Positions 27,449 to 35,055 of a stretch of 60,197 bases of DNA are shown here, piece by piece. The stretch is from Acidobacteriota bacterium (GTDB lineage: Bacteria; Acidobacteriota; Vicinamibacteria; Vicinamibacterales; UBA8438): contig JAGWAH010000018.1 of NCBI GenBank assembly GCA_021296515.1, positions 1 through 60,197 on the forward strand, written 5' to 3'. Both the position numbers and the translations under genes were made by a program. The first letter of the stretch is position 1, and each line of letters starts with the position of its first letter. A model generated the notes under the pieces. It had not been told where the DNA came from and searched no databases. It saw only the letters and a program-made list of their open reading frames with translations.

Positions 27449-28039
27449 TCACTGGACGACCACAGTCCGCCGTGACTCGACGCGCACGGCGTCGATACCG
27501 CTCGGAAGCGGAATCGGCTCGCTCACGTCGATCCCGTCGGGATACTGATCCGACCGTGTGTAGACTTGCACCAGTTCGGCCACGAGGGCCGCCGGCACCG
27601 GAAGCGCTCCGACCCGCGCCGACTCGATCCGGATCGTCAGCGTACGGCGGGACGACTGCACGATGCCGATCGCCGTGACGGGCAGCCTTCCGCTCAGGAA
27701 GCGGAGGGGATTGAGCGGCCCCGGCGACTGCTGCTCGCGCACCGCATCCAGATCGACGGTGGCGGTGACCGTCAGGCGTCCGCCCGCCTCCATGCGCAAC
27801 TCCGGATCGGCCAGTCCCGGCGGCAGGCTGTCGGCGGCCTGAAATCGCAGAAAGCCGGCCACCGCCCGTTCGGTGATGATCACCTCGCGGGGCTCGCCGC
27901 GACGCGGCGTGGCGGCATTGAGCAGGATGCGGGCCAGCGCCGATTCGAATTCGCGGCCGTCGGCGGCGGTCGGCGGCCCGCCCTGCGGGGCCGGCGCCGC
28001 CGCGCCGAGCATCACCATCGCGGCAACTATCCAGATCAC
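27449..28039 (-). CDS. Secreted hypothetical protein
   Basis: 196 aa from GTG at 28039. The longer frame to 28147 exists but a -10 box (TACAGT at 28046-28051) lies inside it, six bases before this GTG, so the mRNA is likely leaderless. A signal peptide (VIWIVAAMVMLGAAAPAP) is followed by a soluble domain with alternating hydrophobic strands (EVIITERAVAGFLRFQAA; RLTVTATVDLDAV; TLTIRIESARVGALPVP; IPLPSGIDAVRVESRRTVVVQ). It resembles bacterial LmeA/DUF2993-type lipid-binding folds only in general pattern. No family is claimed. Precedes recG by 3 bp. Confidence 0.72.
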   Translation of the reverse strand: MIWIVAAMVMLGAAAPAPQGGPPTAADGREFESALARILLNAATPRRGEPREVIITERAVAGFLRFQAADSLPPGLADPELRMEAGGRLTVTATVDLDAVREQQSPGPLNPLRFLSGRLPVTAIGIVQSSRRTLTIRIESARVGALPVPAALVAELVQVYTRSDQYPDGIDVSEPIPLPSGIDAVRVESRRTVVVQ

Positions 28040-28045
28040 TCCGAA

Positions 28046-28051
28046 ACTGTA
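28046..28051 (-). promoter_or_regulatory. -10 box for the gene upstream of recG
   Basis: TACAGT on the minus strand, six bases before the GTG at 28039. It would drive the hypothetical-recG-rsmD-coaD operon from a leaderless start. The divergent lexA promoter must lie in the same 119-bp gap; a TTGATA box at about 28087-28092 is a candidate -35. No recognised LexA box was found. Confidence 0.5.
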
Positions 28052-28158
28052 GCATGCGGCGCGGATCGCGCGGCGTCGCTGCGGTCTTGATATTCGCCTT
28101 TTGTTTGCTGTAAGGTAGGGAGTCCCATGCCCGGGTGAACACGCCATGAGGAGGCACC

Positions 28159-28764
28159 GTGCAACCGCTCACGAGGCGACAGCGAGAGATCCTCGATTAT
28201 CTCACCGAGTTCATCCAGCACCACGGCTACAGTCCGAGCCTGGAGGAGATCGGCCGGCGTTTCGGGCTCTCTTCGCTCGCCACCGTGCACAAGCATCTGA
28301 CGAATCTGCAGGAGAAGGGTTTCATCAAGCGCGCCTGGAACCGCAGCCGCTCCGTGGAGCTGCTTCCGACCGGCGCCGGCGGACGCGCGATCGAGATCCC
28401 GTTGCAGGGCTATGTCGCCGCCGGCGATCCCATCGAGGCGGTGGTCTCTCCGGAGACCGTCGCGGTGCCCGAGAACCTCACGGGCACCCGCGCCACGTAT
28501 GCGCTCCGGGTGCGTGGCCAGTCCATGATCGACGAGCAGATCCGCGACGGCGACATCGTAATCGTCGAAGATCGCAGGACGGCGGAGAACGGCGAGATGG
28601 TGATTGCCCTGCTCGACGTGTCCGAGGCGACGCTCAAGACGTTCTACCGGGAGGACGGGCGCATCCGCCTGCAGCCGGCGAATCCCGCGATGCAGCCGCT
28701 CGTGGTGGACGCCGGGCGGGTACAGATACAGGGCGTCGTCGTCGGCCTCATGAGAAGATACTGA
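28159..28764 (+). CDS. lexA: LexA repressor
   Basis: 201 aa. SOS repressor with autoprotease. Winged HTH QREILDYLTEFIQHHGYSPSLEEIGRRFGLSSLATVHKHL; cleavage site Ala88-Gly89 in YVAAGDP; Ser122 (RGQSMIDEQIRDGD) and Lys160 (ATLKTF) form the catalytic dyad. GTG start at 28159 is preceded by GAGGAGG. Divergent from the recG operon, so one gap may serve both DNA-repair units. No GAAC-N4-GTTC or GTTC-N7-GTTC operator is evident, and the site used here may differ. Confidence 0.97.
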   Translation: MQPLTRRQREILDYLTEFIQHHGYSPSLEEIGRRFGLSSLATVHKHLTNLQEKGFIKRAWNRSRSVELLPTGAGGRAIEIPLQGYVAAGDPIEAVVSPETVAVPENLTGTRATYALRVRGQSMIDEQIRDGDIVIVEDRRTAENGEMVIALLDVSEATLKTFYREDGRIRLQPANPAMQPLVVDAGRVQIQGVVVGLMRRY

Positions 28765-28835
28765 CCGCGCCCGCCTCCGCGGGGCGTCGAGGCGCCCGGA
28801 CGGGCGTCGAAGCGCATCAACCGAGGACGAGACGA

Positions 28836-29171
28836 ATGCCCGAACGCAAGCAGATCAATTTCACGATAGTGCCGGACGAACCGAGCGACGTCGCACGCAC
28901 GTACGCGAACTTCTGCGCCATCTCGCACACGCCCTTCGATTTCACCCTCACCTTCTGCGAGGTGCTGCCGCCCTCCGAGACCGAGGTGCGGGAGGCGGAC
29001 GGCGACGAACAGCAGTCGGACGGACCTCGTCAGCTCCGGGCGCCGGTCCGCGCCCGGATCGTCGTGCCGGCGGCGTTCATTCCAAGCCTGATCACCGCGC
29101 TGCAGGAACACGCGCGCGCCTTCAGCGAGGCGCCTCCGAAGGTCGCCTCTCCGAGGGACGCGGTGCACTAG
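28836..29171 (+). CDS. DUF3467 family protein
   Basis: 111 aa. N-terminus RKQINFTIVPDEPSDVARTYANFCAISHTPFDFTLTFCEV is the conserved DUF3467 pattern (small beta-rich protein found across several phyla, function unknown). The second half has APVRARIVVPAAFIPSLITALQEHARAF, also typical; between them an acidic insert (EVREADGDEQQSDGP). Lies 71 bp after lexA. Its TAG stop at 29169-29171 forms the outer CTAG of a repeat hairpin. Confidence 0.85.
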   Translation: MPERKQINFTIVPDEPSDVARTYANFCAISHTPFDFTLTFCEVLPPSETEVREADGDEQQSDGPRQLRAPVRARIVVPAAFIPSLITALQEHARAFSEAPPKVASPRDAVH

Positions 29172-29257
29172 GAGTCTGCGCGGCAAGAGCGGCGTAGACT
29201 CCTAGTCAGGCCCGGTTGGGCGGCAATCGGAGTCGCCGGCGACGATTGTCGGGCGAG
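29168..29257 (-). repeat. CTAG hairpin repeat, copy C (inverted, one unit)
   Basis: Same family as 24161-24257 and 37084-37262 but in the opposite orientation. Hairpin 29168-29205 has arms CTAGGAGTCT / AGACTCCTAG. Compared with copy B (CTAGCAGTCT / AGACTGCTAG) the C-to-G change in one arm is matched by G-to-C in the other, so pairing is kept. The 29-nt core is at 29202-29230, identical to other copies. The outer CTAG supplies the TAG stop of the DUF3467 gene; the zincin gene starts 8 bp beyond the repeat. Confidence 0.87.
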
Positions 29258-29265
29258 TCGAGGCC

Positions 29266-29661
29266 ATGACCGACGAGCGGTTCGAGGAACTCGTGGCGGA
29301 GGCCTTCGAGCTGATTCCGCAACAGTTTCGCGAAGCGATGCGGAACGTCGTCCTGGTGATCGAGGACGAGCCCTCCCCGGAATTGCTCGCCGAACTGGGC
29401 ATCCCCCCGCCGGATACGCTGTACGGGCTCTACCAGGGCACTTCGCTGGTGGAACGAGAGTGGGGTCAGTTGGCCGAGCTTCCGGACCAGGTCATCATCT
29501 TCCGCGATCCGATCCTGGAAGACGCCGAGGACGAGGACGACGTCGTACGCGCCGTCGGCGAGACGGTCATTCACGAGTTTGGCCACCATTTCGGGCTCAG
29601 CGAGGAGGAGATCGACGAGGCCGAAGCGATCTGGGCCGAAGAGACGTTCGGCGACCACTGA
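29266..29661 (+). CDS. Metallopeptidase-like protein, zincin fold (minimal MMP-like)
   Basis: 131 aa. Contains HEFGHHFG (His103, Glu104, His107), the HExxH zinc site with a third ligand likely in the acidic tail after it, in the arrangement of the PF06262 family of small zincin-like bacterial proteins. The N-terminal part is FEELVAEAFELIPQQFREAMRNVVLVIEDEP and YGLYQGTSLVERE. No signal peptide. Peptidase activity has not been shown for most members. Ends TGATG against an ATG in another frame, pointing to rsmA following closely. Confidence 0.87.
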   Translation: MTDERFEELVAEAFELIPQQFREAMRNVVLVIEDEPSPELLAELGIPPPDTLYGLYQGTSLVEREWGQLAELPDQVIIFRDPILEDAEDEDDVVRAVGETVIHEFGHHFGLSEEEIDEAEAIWAEETFGDH

Positions 29662-30508
29662 TGACCCGGCGGGCATCCCGCGGCAATCCAGGCCTCGGCG
29701 GAGGCTGGGGCAACACTTCCTGGAGCCGGCCTGGGTACGGAAGGTCGTCGATGTCGTCGCGCCGACGCCGGAGCAGGTCCTCCTCGAGATCGGGCCGGGC
29801 CGCGGAGCGCTCACCTTCGCGCTCGCGAATCATGCCGGGCGGCTGCTGGCGGTCGAGTTGGACGAGAATCTCGTGCGGCGGCTGAAGGCCGGCGCTCCCG
29901 CCAACGTCGAAATCCGTCACGCCGACTTCCTGCAACTGGACCTGCGCGAAACGACCGCGAGCTTGCGCCGCGGCGCCGGCGGGCGGGCCGCGAACTCGTT
30001 GCGCGTCGTCGGGAATCTGCCGTACGGGATCTCAGCCCCGATTCTGCTGCGTCTGCTCCGCCACGCTCTCGCGGCTGGAATACGCGACGCGGTGGTCATG
30101 CTGCAGCGCGAGGTGGCCGAACGTGTCGTTGCCGGCGCCGGATCGCGGGCGTACGGGCCGCTGGCGGTCATGTCGGCCCTGCACGCCGACACCCGCTGGA
30201 TGCTCGACGTGCCGCCCGGAGCATTCCGCCCGGCGCCAAGGGTCCGATCGGCGGTCGTCTCCCTGAACTTTCGCGATCCGGTCCGCGCTCCCGTCGACGC
30301 GGCGGGCTTCGAGCTCCTCGTACGCCGTCTTTTCACCCGACGCCGCAAGCAGGTCGTGAACGCCCTCGCCGCGTTCAACTCCTCCCCGGGATTCGATCCG
30401 CTGTCGGTGTGCCGCGCCGCGGGTCTCTGCCCGACCCGTCGGCCGGGCGCCCTCGACCTGCCGGAACTCATTGACCTGTCTGATGTTCTGGCCGCCATGC
30501 CAGACTGA
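29579..30508 (+). CDS. rsmA: 16S rRNA dimethyladenosine transferase RsmA (start uncertain)
   Basis: Dimethylates A1518/A1519 of 16S rRNA. Homology begins at RRRLGQHFLEPAWVRKVVD (about 29696) and continues with SAM motif LLEIGPGRGALTFALA, NLPYGISAPIL, REVAERVVAGAGSRAYGPLAV and FRPAPRVRSAVVSL; the C-terminus is complete. The only usual start in frame is TTG at 29579, which overlaps the zincin gene by 83 bp and adds ~40 unmatched residues. An ATG at 29661, in the expected TGATG coupling with the zincin stop, reads MTRRASRGNPG but is in the wrong frame; a one-base deletion between it and 29696 would explain this. Function is sure, the start is not. Confidence 0.88.
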   Translation: MATISGSARRRSTRPKRSGPKRRSATTDDPAGIPRQSRPRRRLGQHFLEPAWVRKVVDVVAPTPEQVLLEIGPGRGALTFALANHAGRLLAVELDENLVRRLKAGAPANVEIRHADFLQLDLRETTASLRRGAGGRAANSLRVVGNLPYGISAPILLRLLRHALAAGIRDAVVMLQREVAERVVAGAGSRAYGPLAVMSALHADTRWMLDVPPGAFRPAPRVRSAVVSLNFRDPVRAPVDAAGFELLVRRLFTRRRKQVVNALAAFNSSPGFDPLSVCRAAGLCPTRRPGALDLPELIDLSDVLAAMPD

Positions 30509-30517
30509 CCTCTGTGC

Positions 30518-30523
30518 TATACT
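30518..30523 (+). promoter_or_regulatory. Possible -10 box for RNase J gene
   Basis: TATACT in the 180-bp gap between rsmA and the RNase J gene. No good -35 at 16-18 bp. The remainder of the gap (30524-30688) holds no other feature I can support. Confidence 0.4.
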
Positions 30524-30688
30524 ACGGTGCCTTCCTGCTGTTCGCGGGTTCCCCCAGCAGCCCGCACATGGACCGTGGCGCCGGGCAGTCCCGTCCGGTT
30601 GCGCGCTCGGCTCCTCCCCGTCGGCGCGTCCGCCCCGGCCGGTGATGCGTTGATCGAGCGGCACCGCCGCTCCCGCGAGAGATCCGAG

Positions 30689-32365
30689 ATGACCCGCGAT
30701 TTCGGGCGCACGCCGCTGGTCGAGGTGCTGCTCCTCGGCGGCGTCGGCGAGTTCGGCATGAACATGATGGCCGTCCGCTGCGGGCCGGACAGCCTGCTGG
30801 TCGACGCCGGGGTGATGTTCCCCGGCCCCGAGCACTTCGGTGTGGACCTCGTCATTCCCGACGTGCGCTCCCTCACGGGAGAGCTCGGGCGGTTGTCGGC
30901 GCTGGTGCTGACGCACGGCCACGAGGACCATATCGGCGCCGTTCCCTACATCTGGGATCTGATCGACGGACCCACGTACGGCACCCGGCTCACCCTCGCC
31001 CTGCTGGAGCGCAAGCTCGCCGAGCACGGCTGCGATACATCCGGCCGCCTGGTGACGGTCGAGCCGTCGGAGACCGTGACCGCCGCCGGGCTCGACGTGG
31101 AGTTCGTGCAGGTCGCCCACAGCATTCCCGATTCCGTGGCGGTGGCCATCCACACGCCCGCCGGCACGCTGCTGCACAGCGGGGACTTCAAGTTCGACCA
31201 GACGCCACTCGACGGCCGCCCCACCGATGCCCATCGTCTCGCCGACCTGGGCCGGCGCGGCGTGCTGGCTCTTTTCGCGGACAGCACGAACGCGTCGCAG
31301 CCGGGCCACTCGGGATCCGAGCGGCACGTGGAGCCGGCGCTCGAGGAGATATTCGCCGGCGCACCCCGGCGGCTCGTCGTGACCACCTTCTCGTCCAGCC
31401 TCCACCGGCTGCAGTTGCTCGTCGAGCTTGCCGACCGCTTCGGCCGCCAGGTCGCGTTCGTCGGCCGCGGGGTCGTGGAGAATGCGGCGCTCGCCGCCAG
31501 GCTCGGCTATCTGCGCCTGCCCGCAGGTCTGCAGATCGCCGAGACCGACGTCGCGCACCTGCCGCCGGAGAAGGTGCTCTGCATCGTCACCGGCTCACAA
31601 GGCGAGCCGTTCTCCGCCCTTGCGCGCATGGCCGTCGGCGCCCACCGCCACGTTCGCCTGGAGGCGGGCGACGTCGTCGTCTTCTCCGCCCGCGCGATAC
31701 CCGGCAACCGGCACGCCATCGATCGACTGATGAATCACATCGCCCGCCGCGGCGCGCGGGTCGTCGACGAGCCGTCGAAACGGGTTCACGTCTCCGGGCA
31801 CGGCAGCGAGGAGGACCTCAAGCTGCTGCTCTCCCTGATCAGCCCGCGCTGCTTCGTGCCGATACATGGAGAGTACCGCCATCTGGCGCACCATGCCCGG
31901 CTTGCCGAGCAGGTGTGCGGCGAGAGCGTGACGGTGCTGCTGGCCGAGAACAGCGATCGCATCTGTTTCGACGAATCGGGCGGATGGATTGGCGAGCCGC
32001 TTCGCGCGGGGCGTGTGCTCATCGACGGAACGCGCAGCGGTCAGGTGGCCGACGAGGTTCTGCGCGACCGCCGGCACCTGGCCGTCGACGGAGTCGTGGT
32101 CGCCGTCCTGGCGATGAACGCGCACAGCGGCGGCATCGAACAGGCCACGGAGCTGATCACCCGCGGGTTCGTCCTCGACGGGCCGACCGAGGCGCTGCTC
32201 GACGCCGCGACGGGCCGGCTGCGCGCACTCGCCGCCGAGGCCAGCGTCGAGGAGCGCACGGACCAGGGGGTCATGGGCGAGCGGGTGCGGGTCGAATTGC
32301 AGCGGTTCTTTCGCAAACGGTGCGGCCGGCGGCCACTGGTGCTGCCGGTCATCCTGGAGATCTGA
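30689..32365 (+). CDS. rnj: Ribonuclease J
   Basis: 558 aa from the ATG at 30689 with a GAGAG box upstream; the open frame from 30527 has no matching N-terminus. Metallo-beta-lactamase/beta-CASP RNase for mRNA decay and rRNA maturation. Seen: GGVGEFGMNMMAV, the HxHxDH site THGHEDHIGAVPY (His76, His78, Asp80, His81), LHSGDFKFDQTP, FADSTNASQPG, the beta-CASP region with TGSQGEPFSALARMA, and VPIHGEYRHL. C-terminal domain about 110 residues (RVLIDGTRSGQVADEVLRDRRHL). An intact enzyme of normal length. ftsK follows after 3 bp. Confidence 0.95.
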   Translation: MTRDFGRTPLVEVLLLGGVGEFGMNMMAVRCGPDSLLVDAGVMFPGPEHFGVDLVIPDVRSLTGELGRLSALVLTHGHEDHIGAVPYIWDLIDGPTYGTRLTLALLERKLAEHGCDTSGRLVTVEPSETVTAAGLDVEFVQVAHSIPDSVAVAIHTPAGTLLHSGDFKFDQTPLDGRPTDAHRLADLGRRGVLALFADSTNASQPGHSGSERHVEPALEEIFAGAPRRLVVTTFSSSLHRLQLLVELADRFGRQVAFVGRGVVENAALAARLGYLRLPAGLQIAETDVAHLPPEKVLCIVTGSQGEPFSALARMAVGAHRHVRLEAGDVVVFSARAIPGNRHAIDRLMNHIARRGARVVDEPSKRVHVSGHGSEEDLKLLLSLISPRCFVPIHGEYRHLAHHARLAEQVCGESVTVLLAENSDRICFDESGGWIGEPLRAGRVLIDGTRSGQVADEVLRDRRHLAVDGVVVAVLAMNAHSGGIEQATELITRGFVLDGPTEALLDAATGRLRALAAEASVEERTDQGVMGERVRVELQRFFRKRCGRRPLVLPVILEI

Positions 32366-32368
32366 TCT

Positions 32369-34768
32369 GTGGTAGCCACGACCCTGTCCCGTCGCGCAAG
32401 CGAGACGCTCGGCGTCGCTTTCTTCGCGGGCGCTCTCGTCTGGCTCGTCTCACTGGCGACCTACGACGCCGCCGACGCCGTCTGGTTCTTCTATCCCGGC
32501 GGGGTGACGCCGCCAATGAACCTGGTCGGCCGAGTCGGGGCGTTCCTGGCCGAGCTCTCCTACCAGGCTCTGGGGTTGACGGCGTTTCTGATTCCGGTGC
32601 AACTCGTCGTGCTCGGCTGGCACGCCTTCTGGTGCCGGCCCGTCGGTGGCGCCTACGCGAAACTGCTCGGCCTCGGCGTGATCGTGGGGTGCAGCGCCGG
32701 GTTCCTGAGTCTTGCGGTCGGACACCTCGTCGAGTCGCCCCGCCCCATCGATGCAGGCGGATATCTTGGAGCCGTACTCACGGGCCTGCTGGCCGAGTAT
32801 TTCAACCGGATCGGATCGAGCATCGTCATCCTGACCGTCCTGTTTCTGGCAGTGATGCTGTCGACCCAGTTCTCCCTGGGGCAGCTCCTGTCGGCCGTCT
32901 GGCGCGGTCTGGGCGGCCTCTCGCAGGCGGTGCGCGGGACGATCGGGGGCTGGTGGACGCAACGCCAGCGCGCGCGGCAGCGGCGGGACGTCGTCAACAA
33001 GCATCTGGCGAAGACCGGCTCGTCGTCCGCGCGCACCGAGATTCTGGCTCGCAGCCACGCTCCGGAACGTCCGCGGCGGAGCATGCCGCGGAAGGCGCCA
33101 ACCGGGCCGCGAGAGCCGGAGCCGGTACCCTCGGCCGGCGATCCGGCCGGGGACGTCGCTCTCGATGCGGAGCCGCCGCCCCCACCGGCTTCGCTGCCCG
33201 CGTCCGCGCCCGCGATATCGTCACCGCCCGAACCACTTGAGCCCGTGTCGGCGCCGACGCCCGACCTGTCGATGCAGGAACGGCGCAGCCGCTACACCTC
33301 GCCTCCGATCTCGCTGCTCGACTCCCCGCGAGCGATGCAGACCTTCGACGAACGCCAGCTCATGGACCGGGCCCATCTGCTCGAGGAGAAGTGCCGTGAG
33401 TTCTCCGTCGAGGGCTCCGTGGTTCAGATCCATCCGGGTCCGGTGGTCACGACCTTCGAGTTCAAGCCGGACGCCGGCGTCAAGTACAGCCGGGTCACCG
33501 GCCTCGCCGACGACCTGTGCCTGGCGATGCAGGCCGAGTCGGTGCTCATCGAGCGCATCCCCGGCAAGTCGACCGTGGGCATGCAGATCCCGAACGCGGA
33601 ACGCGATCAGATCTCGCTGCGGGAGCTGCTGCAGTCGGAACCGTACGCGCAGTCGTCGTCGAAGCTGACTCTCGCGCTCGGCAAGACCATCCATGGCGAA
33701 CCGGTCGTCGCCGATCTCGCCACCATGCCGCATCTGCTGATTGCCGGCGCCACCGGCACGGGCAAGTCCGTCTGCCTGAACGCGATGCTGACCAGCATCC
33801 TGTACCGGGCGACACCCGACGAGGTGCGGCTGATCATGATCGACCCGAAGCGCCTGGAGCTCGGGATGTACGCGGACATCCCTCACCTTCTGACGCCGGT
33901 CGTGGTCGATCCCAAGCAGGCCAACAATGCACTCCGCTGGGCGGTTCGCGAGATGGAGGAACGGTACAAGCAGCTCGCCGCCGAGGGTGTGCGCAATATC
34001 GGCCAGTACAACCGGAACGTGCGCCGGCAAATCGAGGAGAGCGTCGGCGCCGGCGCCGCCCAGGCCGGTGGCGAGGGAGGCGAAGGGGCCGAGGTCCCGG
34101 CGCCCCTGCCCTACGTGATTCTCGCCATCGACGAGCTCGCCGATCTGATGATGGTGGCGAGCAAGGACGTCGAGGAATCGATAGCGCGTCTGGCCCAGAT
34201 GGCGCGGGCGGTCGGGATTCACCTCATCCTGGCGACGCAGCGGCCGTCGGTCGACGTAATCACCGGTCTGATCAAGGCGAATCTGCCCTCGCGCATCGCG
34301 TTCCGCGTGTCCTCCAAGGTCGACTCGCGCACCATTCTCGACGGCAACGGCGCCGAGCAGCTTCTCGGAAAGGGAGACATGCTGTACCTGCCGCCGGCGT
34401 CGTCCCGTTGCGTCCGGCTGCACGGTCCGTACATATCGGAGCGCGAGACCGCACGTCTGTGCAGCTTCCTGCGCAAACAGGGCGCGCCCGGCTACGACGA
34501 GTCGATTACCGCGGACGAGAAGGCGCCGGAAGCGGCTCCGGTAGAGCACGACGACCTCTACGACCAGGCCGCGCGCATCATCGTCAGCAGCGGCCAGGCC
34601 TCCATCTCGTTTCTCCAGCGGCGCCTCCGCATCGGGTTCAGCCGCGCTGCGCGCCTCGTCGACATGATGGAGGCGGACGGTCTCGTCTCCGCAGGAACCG
34701 CGGGCAAGCCGCGGGAAGTGCTGGTCAAGCCCGACTACTTCGACCAGGTCGATCTGCAGCTCCACTAG
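32369..34768 (+). CDS. ftsK: DNA translocase FtsK/SpoIIIE
   Basis: 799 aa, GTG start 3 bp after the RNase J stop. Four N-terminal membrane spans (residues ~10-180), a Pro/Ala-rich linker (about 215-305), then the motor: alpha domain, beta domain with Walker A GATGTGKS (460-467), Walker B LPYVILAIDELADLMM, LATQRPSVDVITGLIKANLPSRIAFRV, and the C-terminal gamma winged helix (DDLYDQAARIIVSSGQASISFLQRRL) that reads KOPS. It moves chromosome dimers/terminus DNA at the septum. A short insert (about 553-572, AGAAQAGGEGGEGAEVPAP) interrupts the motor near Walker B; likely a surface loop. Confidence 0.96.
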   Translation: MVATTLSRRASETLGVAFFAGALVWLVSLATYDAADAVWFFYPGGVTPPMNLVGRVGAFLAELSYQALGLTAFLIPVQLVVLGWHAFWCRPVGGAYAKLLGLGVIVGCSAGFLSLAVGHLVESPRPIDAGGYLGAVLTGLLAEYFNRIGSSIVILTVLFLAVMLSTQFSLGQLLSAVWRGLGGLSQAVRGTIGGWWTQRQRARQRRDVVNKHLAKTGSSSARTEILARSHAPERPRRSMPRKAPTGPREPEPVPSAGDPAGDVALDAEPPPPPASLPASAPAISSPPEPLEPVSAPTPDLSMQERRSRYTSPPISLLDSPRAMQTFDERQLMDRAHLLEEKCREFSVEGSVVQIHPGPVVTTFEFKPDAGVKYSRVTGLADDLCLAMQAESVLIERIPGKSTVGMQIPNAERDQISLRELLQSEPYAQSSSKLTLALGKTIHGEPVVADLATMPHLLIAGATGTGKSVCLNAMLTSILYRATPDEVRLIMIDPKRLELGMYADIPHLLTPVVVDPKQANNALRWAVREMEERYKQLAAEGVRNIGQYNRNVRRQIEESVGAGAAQAGGEGGEGAEVPAPLPYVILAIDELADLMMVASKDVEESIARLAQMARAVGIHLILATQRPSVDVITGLIKANLPSRIAFRVSSKVDSRTILDGNGAEQLLGKGDMLYLPPASSRCVRLHGPYISERETARLCSFLRKQGAPGYDESITADEKAPEAAPVEHDDLYDQAARIIVSSGQASISFLQRRLRIGFSRAARLVDMMEADGLVSAGTAGKPREVLVKPDYFDQVDLQLH

Positions 34769-34794
34769 CGAAGGAGCGAAGGGCGGGCAGGCGA

Positions 34795-35046
34795 TCAGCG
34801 GCCGGAGGCTCCCAGACCGAGACGGGTTGCGCCTCCGCCGGCGGTTCCATCGATGTCCCGGCCGCGCAGCTTCCGCAGGCCGATGAGGAGGCCGGCCAGG
34901 GATACGCCGAGCAGGACGGCGACGAGGCCGAGCACGCCCACGACCGAGAACGCGCCGAGCACCACGTCGATGACGGTCGTCTGCTCGGTGGTGGCCTCTA
35001 CCACCTCGTAGATCAGCGGCGTCACCGGCTCGGGCTGGATGACCAC
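34795..35046 (-). CDS. Small single-span membrane protein, hypothetical
   Basis: 83 aa. One strong membrane span (VVLGAFSVVGVLGLVAVLLGVSLAGLLIGL, about residues 28-57) between a short acidic N-terminus (PEPVTPLIYEVVEATTEQT) and a Gly-rich basic tail. No family recognised. Starts 9 bp after the pepA stop on the same strand, so it is probably cotranscribed with pepA; its end faces ftsK. Confidence 0.65.
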   Translation of the reverse strand: MVIQPEPVTPLIYEVVEATTEQTTVIDVVLGAFSVVGVLGLVAVLLGVSLAGLLIGLRKLRGRDIDGTAGGGATRLGLGASGR

Positions 35047-35055
35047 GAAGACAGC

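Noticed and set aside
28040-28158. LexA operator between the recG operon and lexA
   Set aside because: I looked for GAAC-N4-GTTC and GTTC-N7-GTTC types and saw no convincing match, so no site is annotated.
29579-29700. Programmed ribosomal frameshift at the start of rsmA
   Set aside because: No slippery heptamer followed by a stable hairpin, and no family precedent. A base deletion or an alternative TTG start is simpler.
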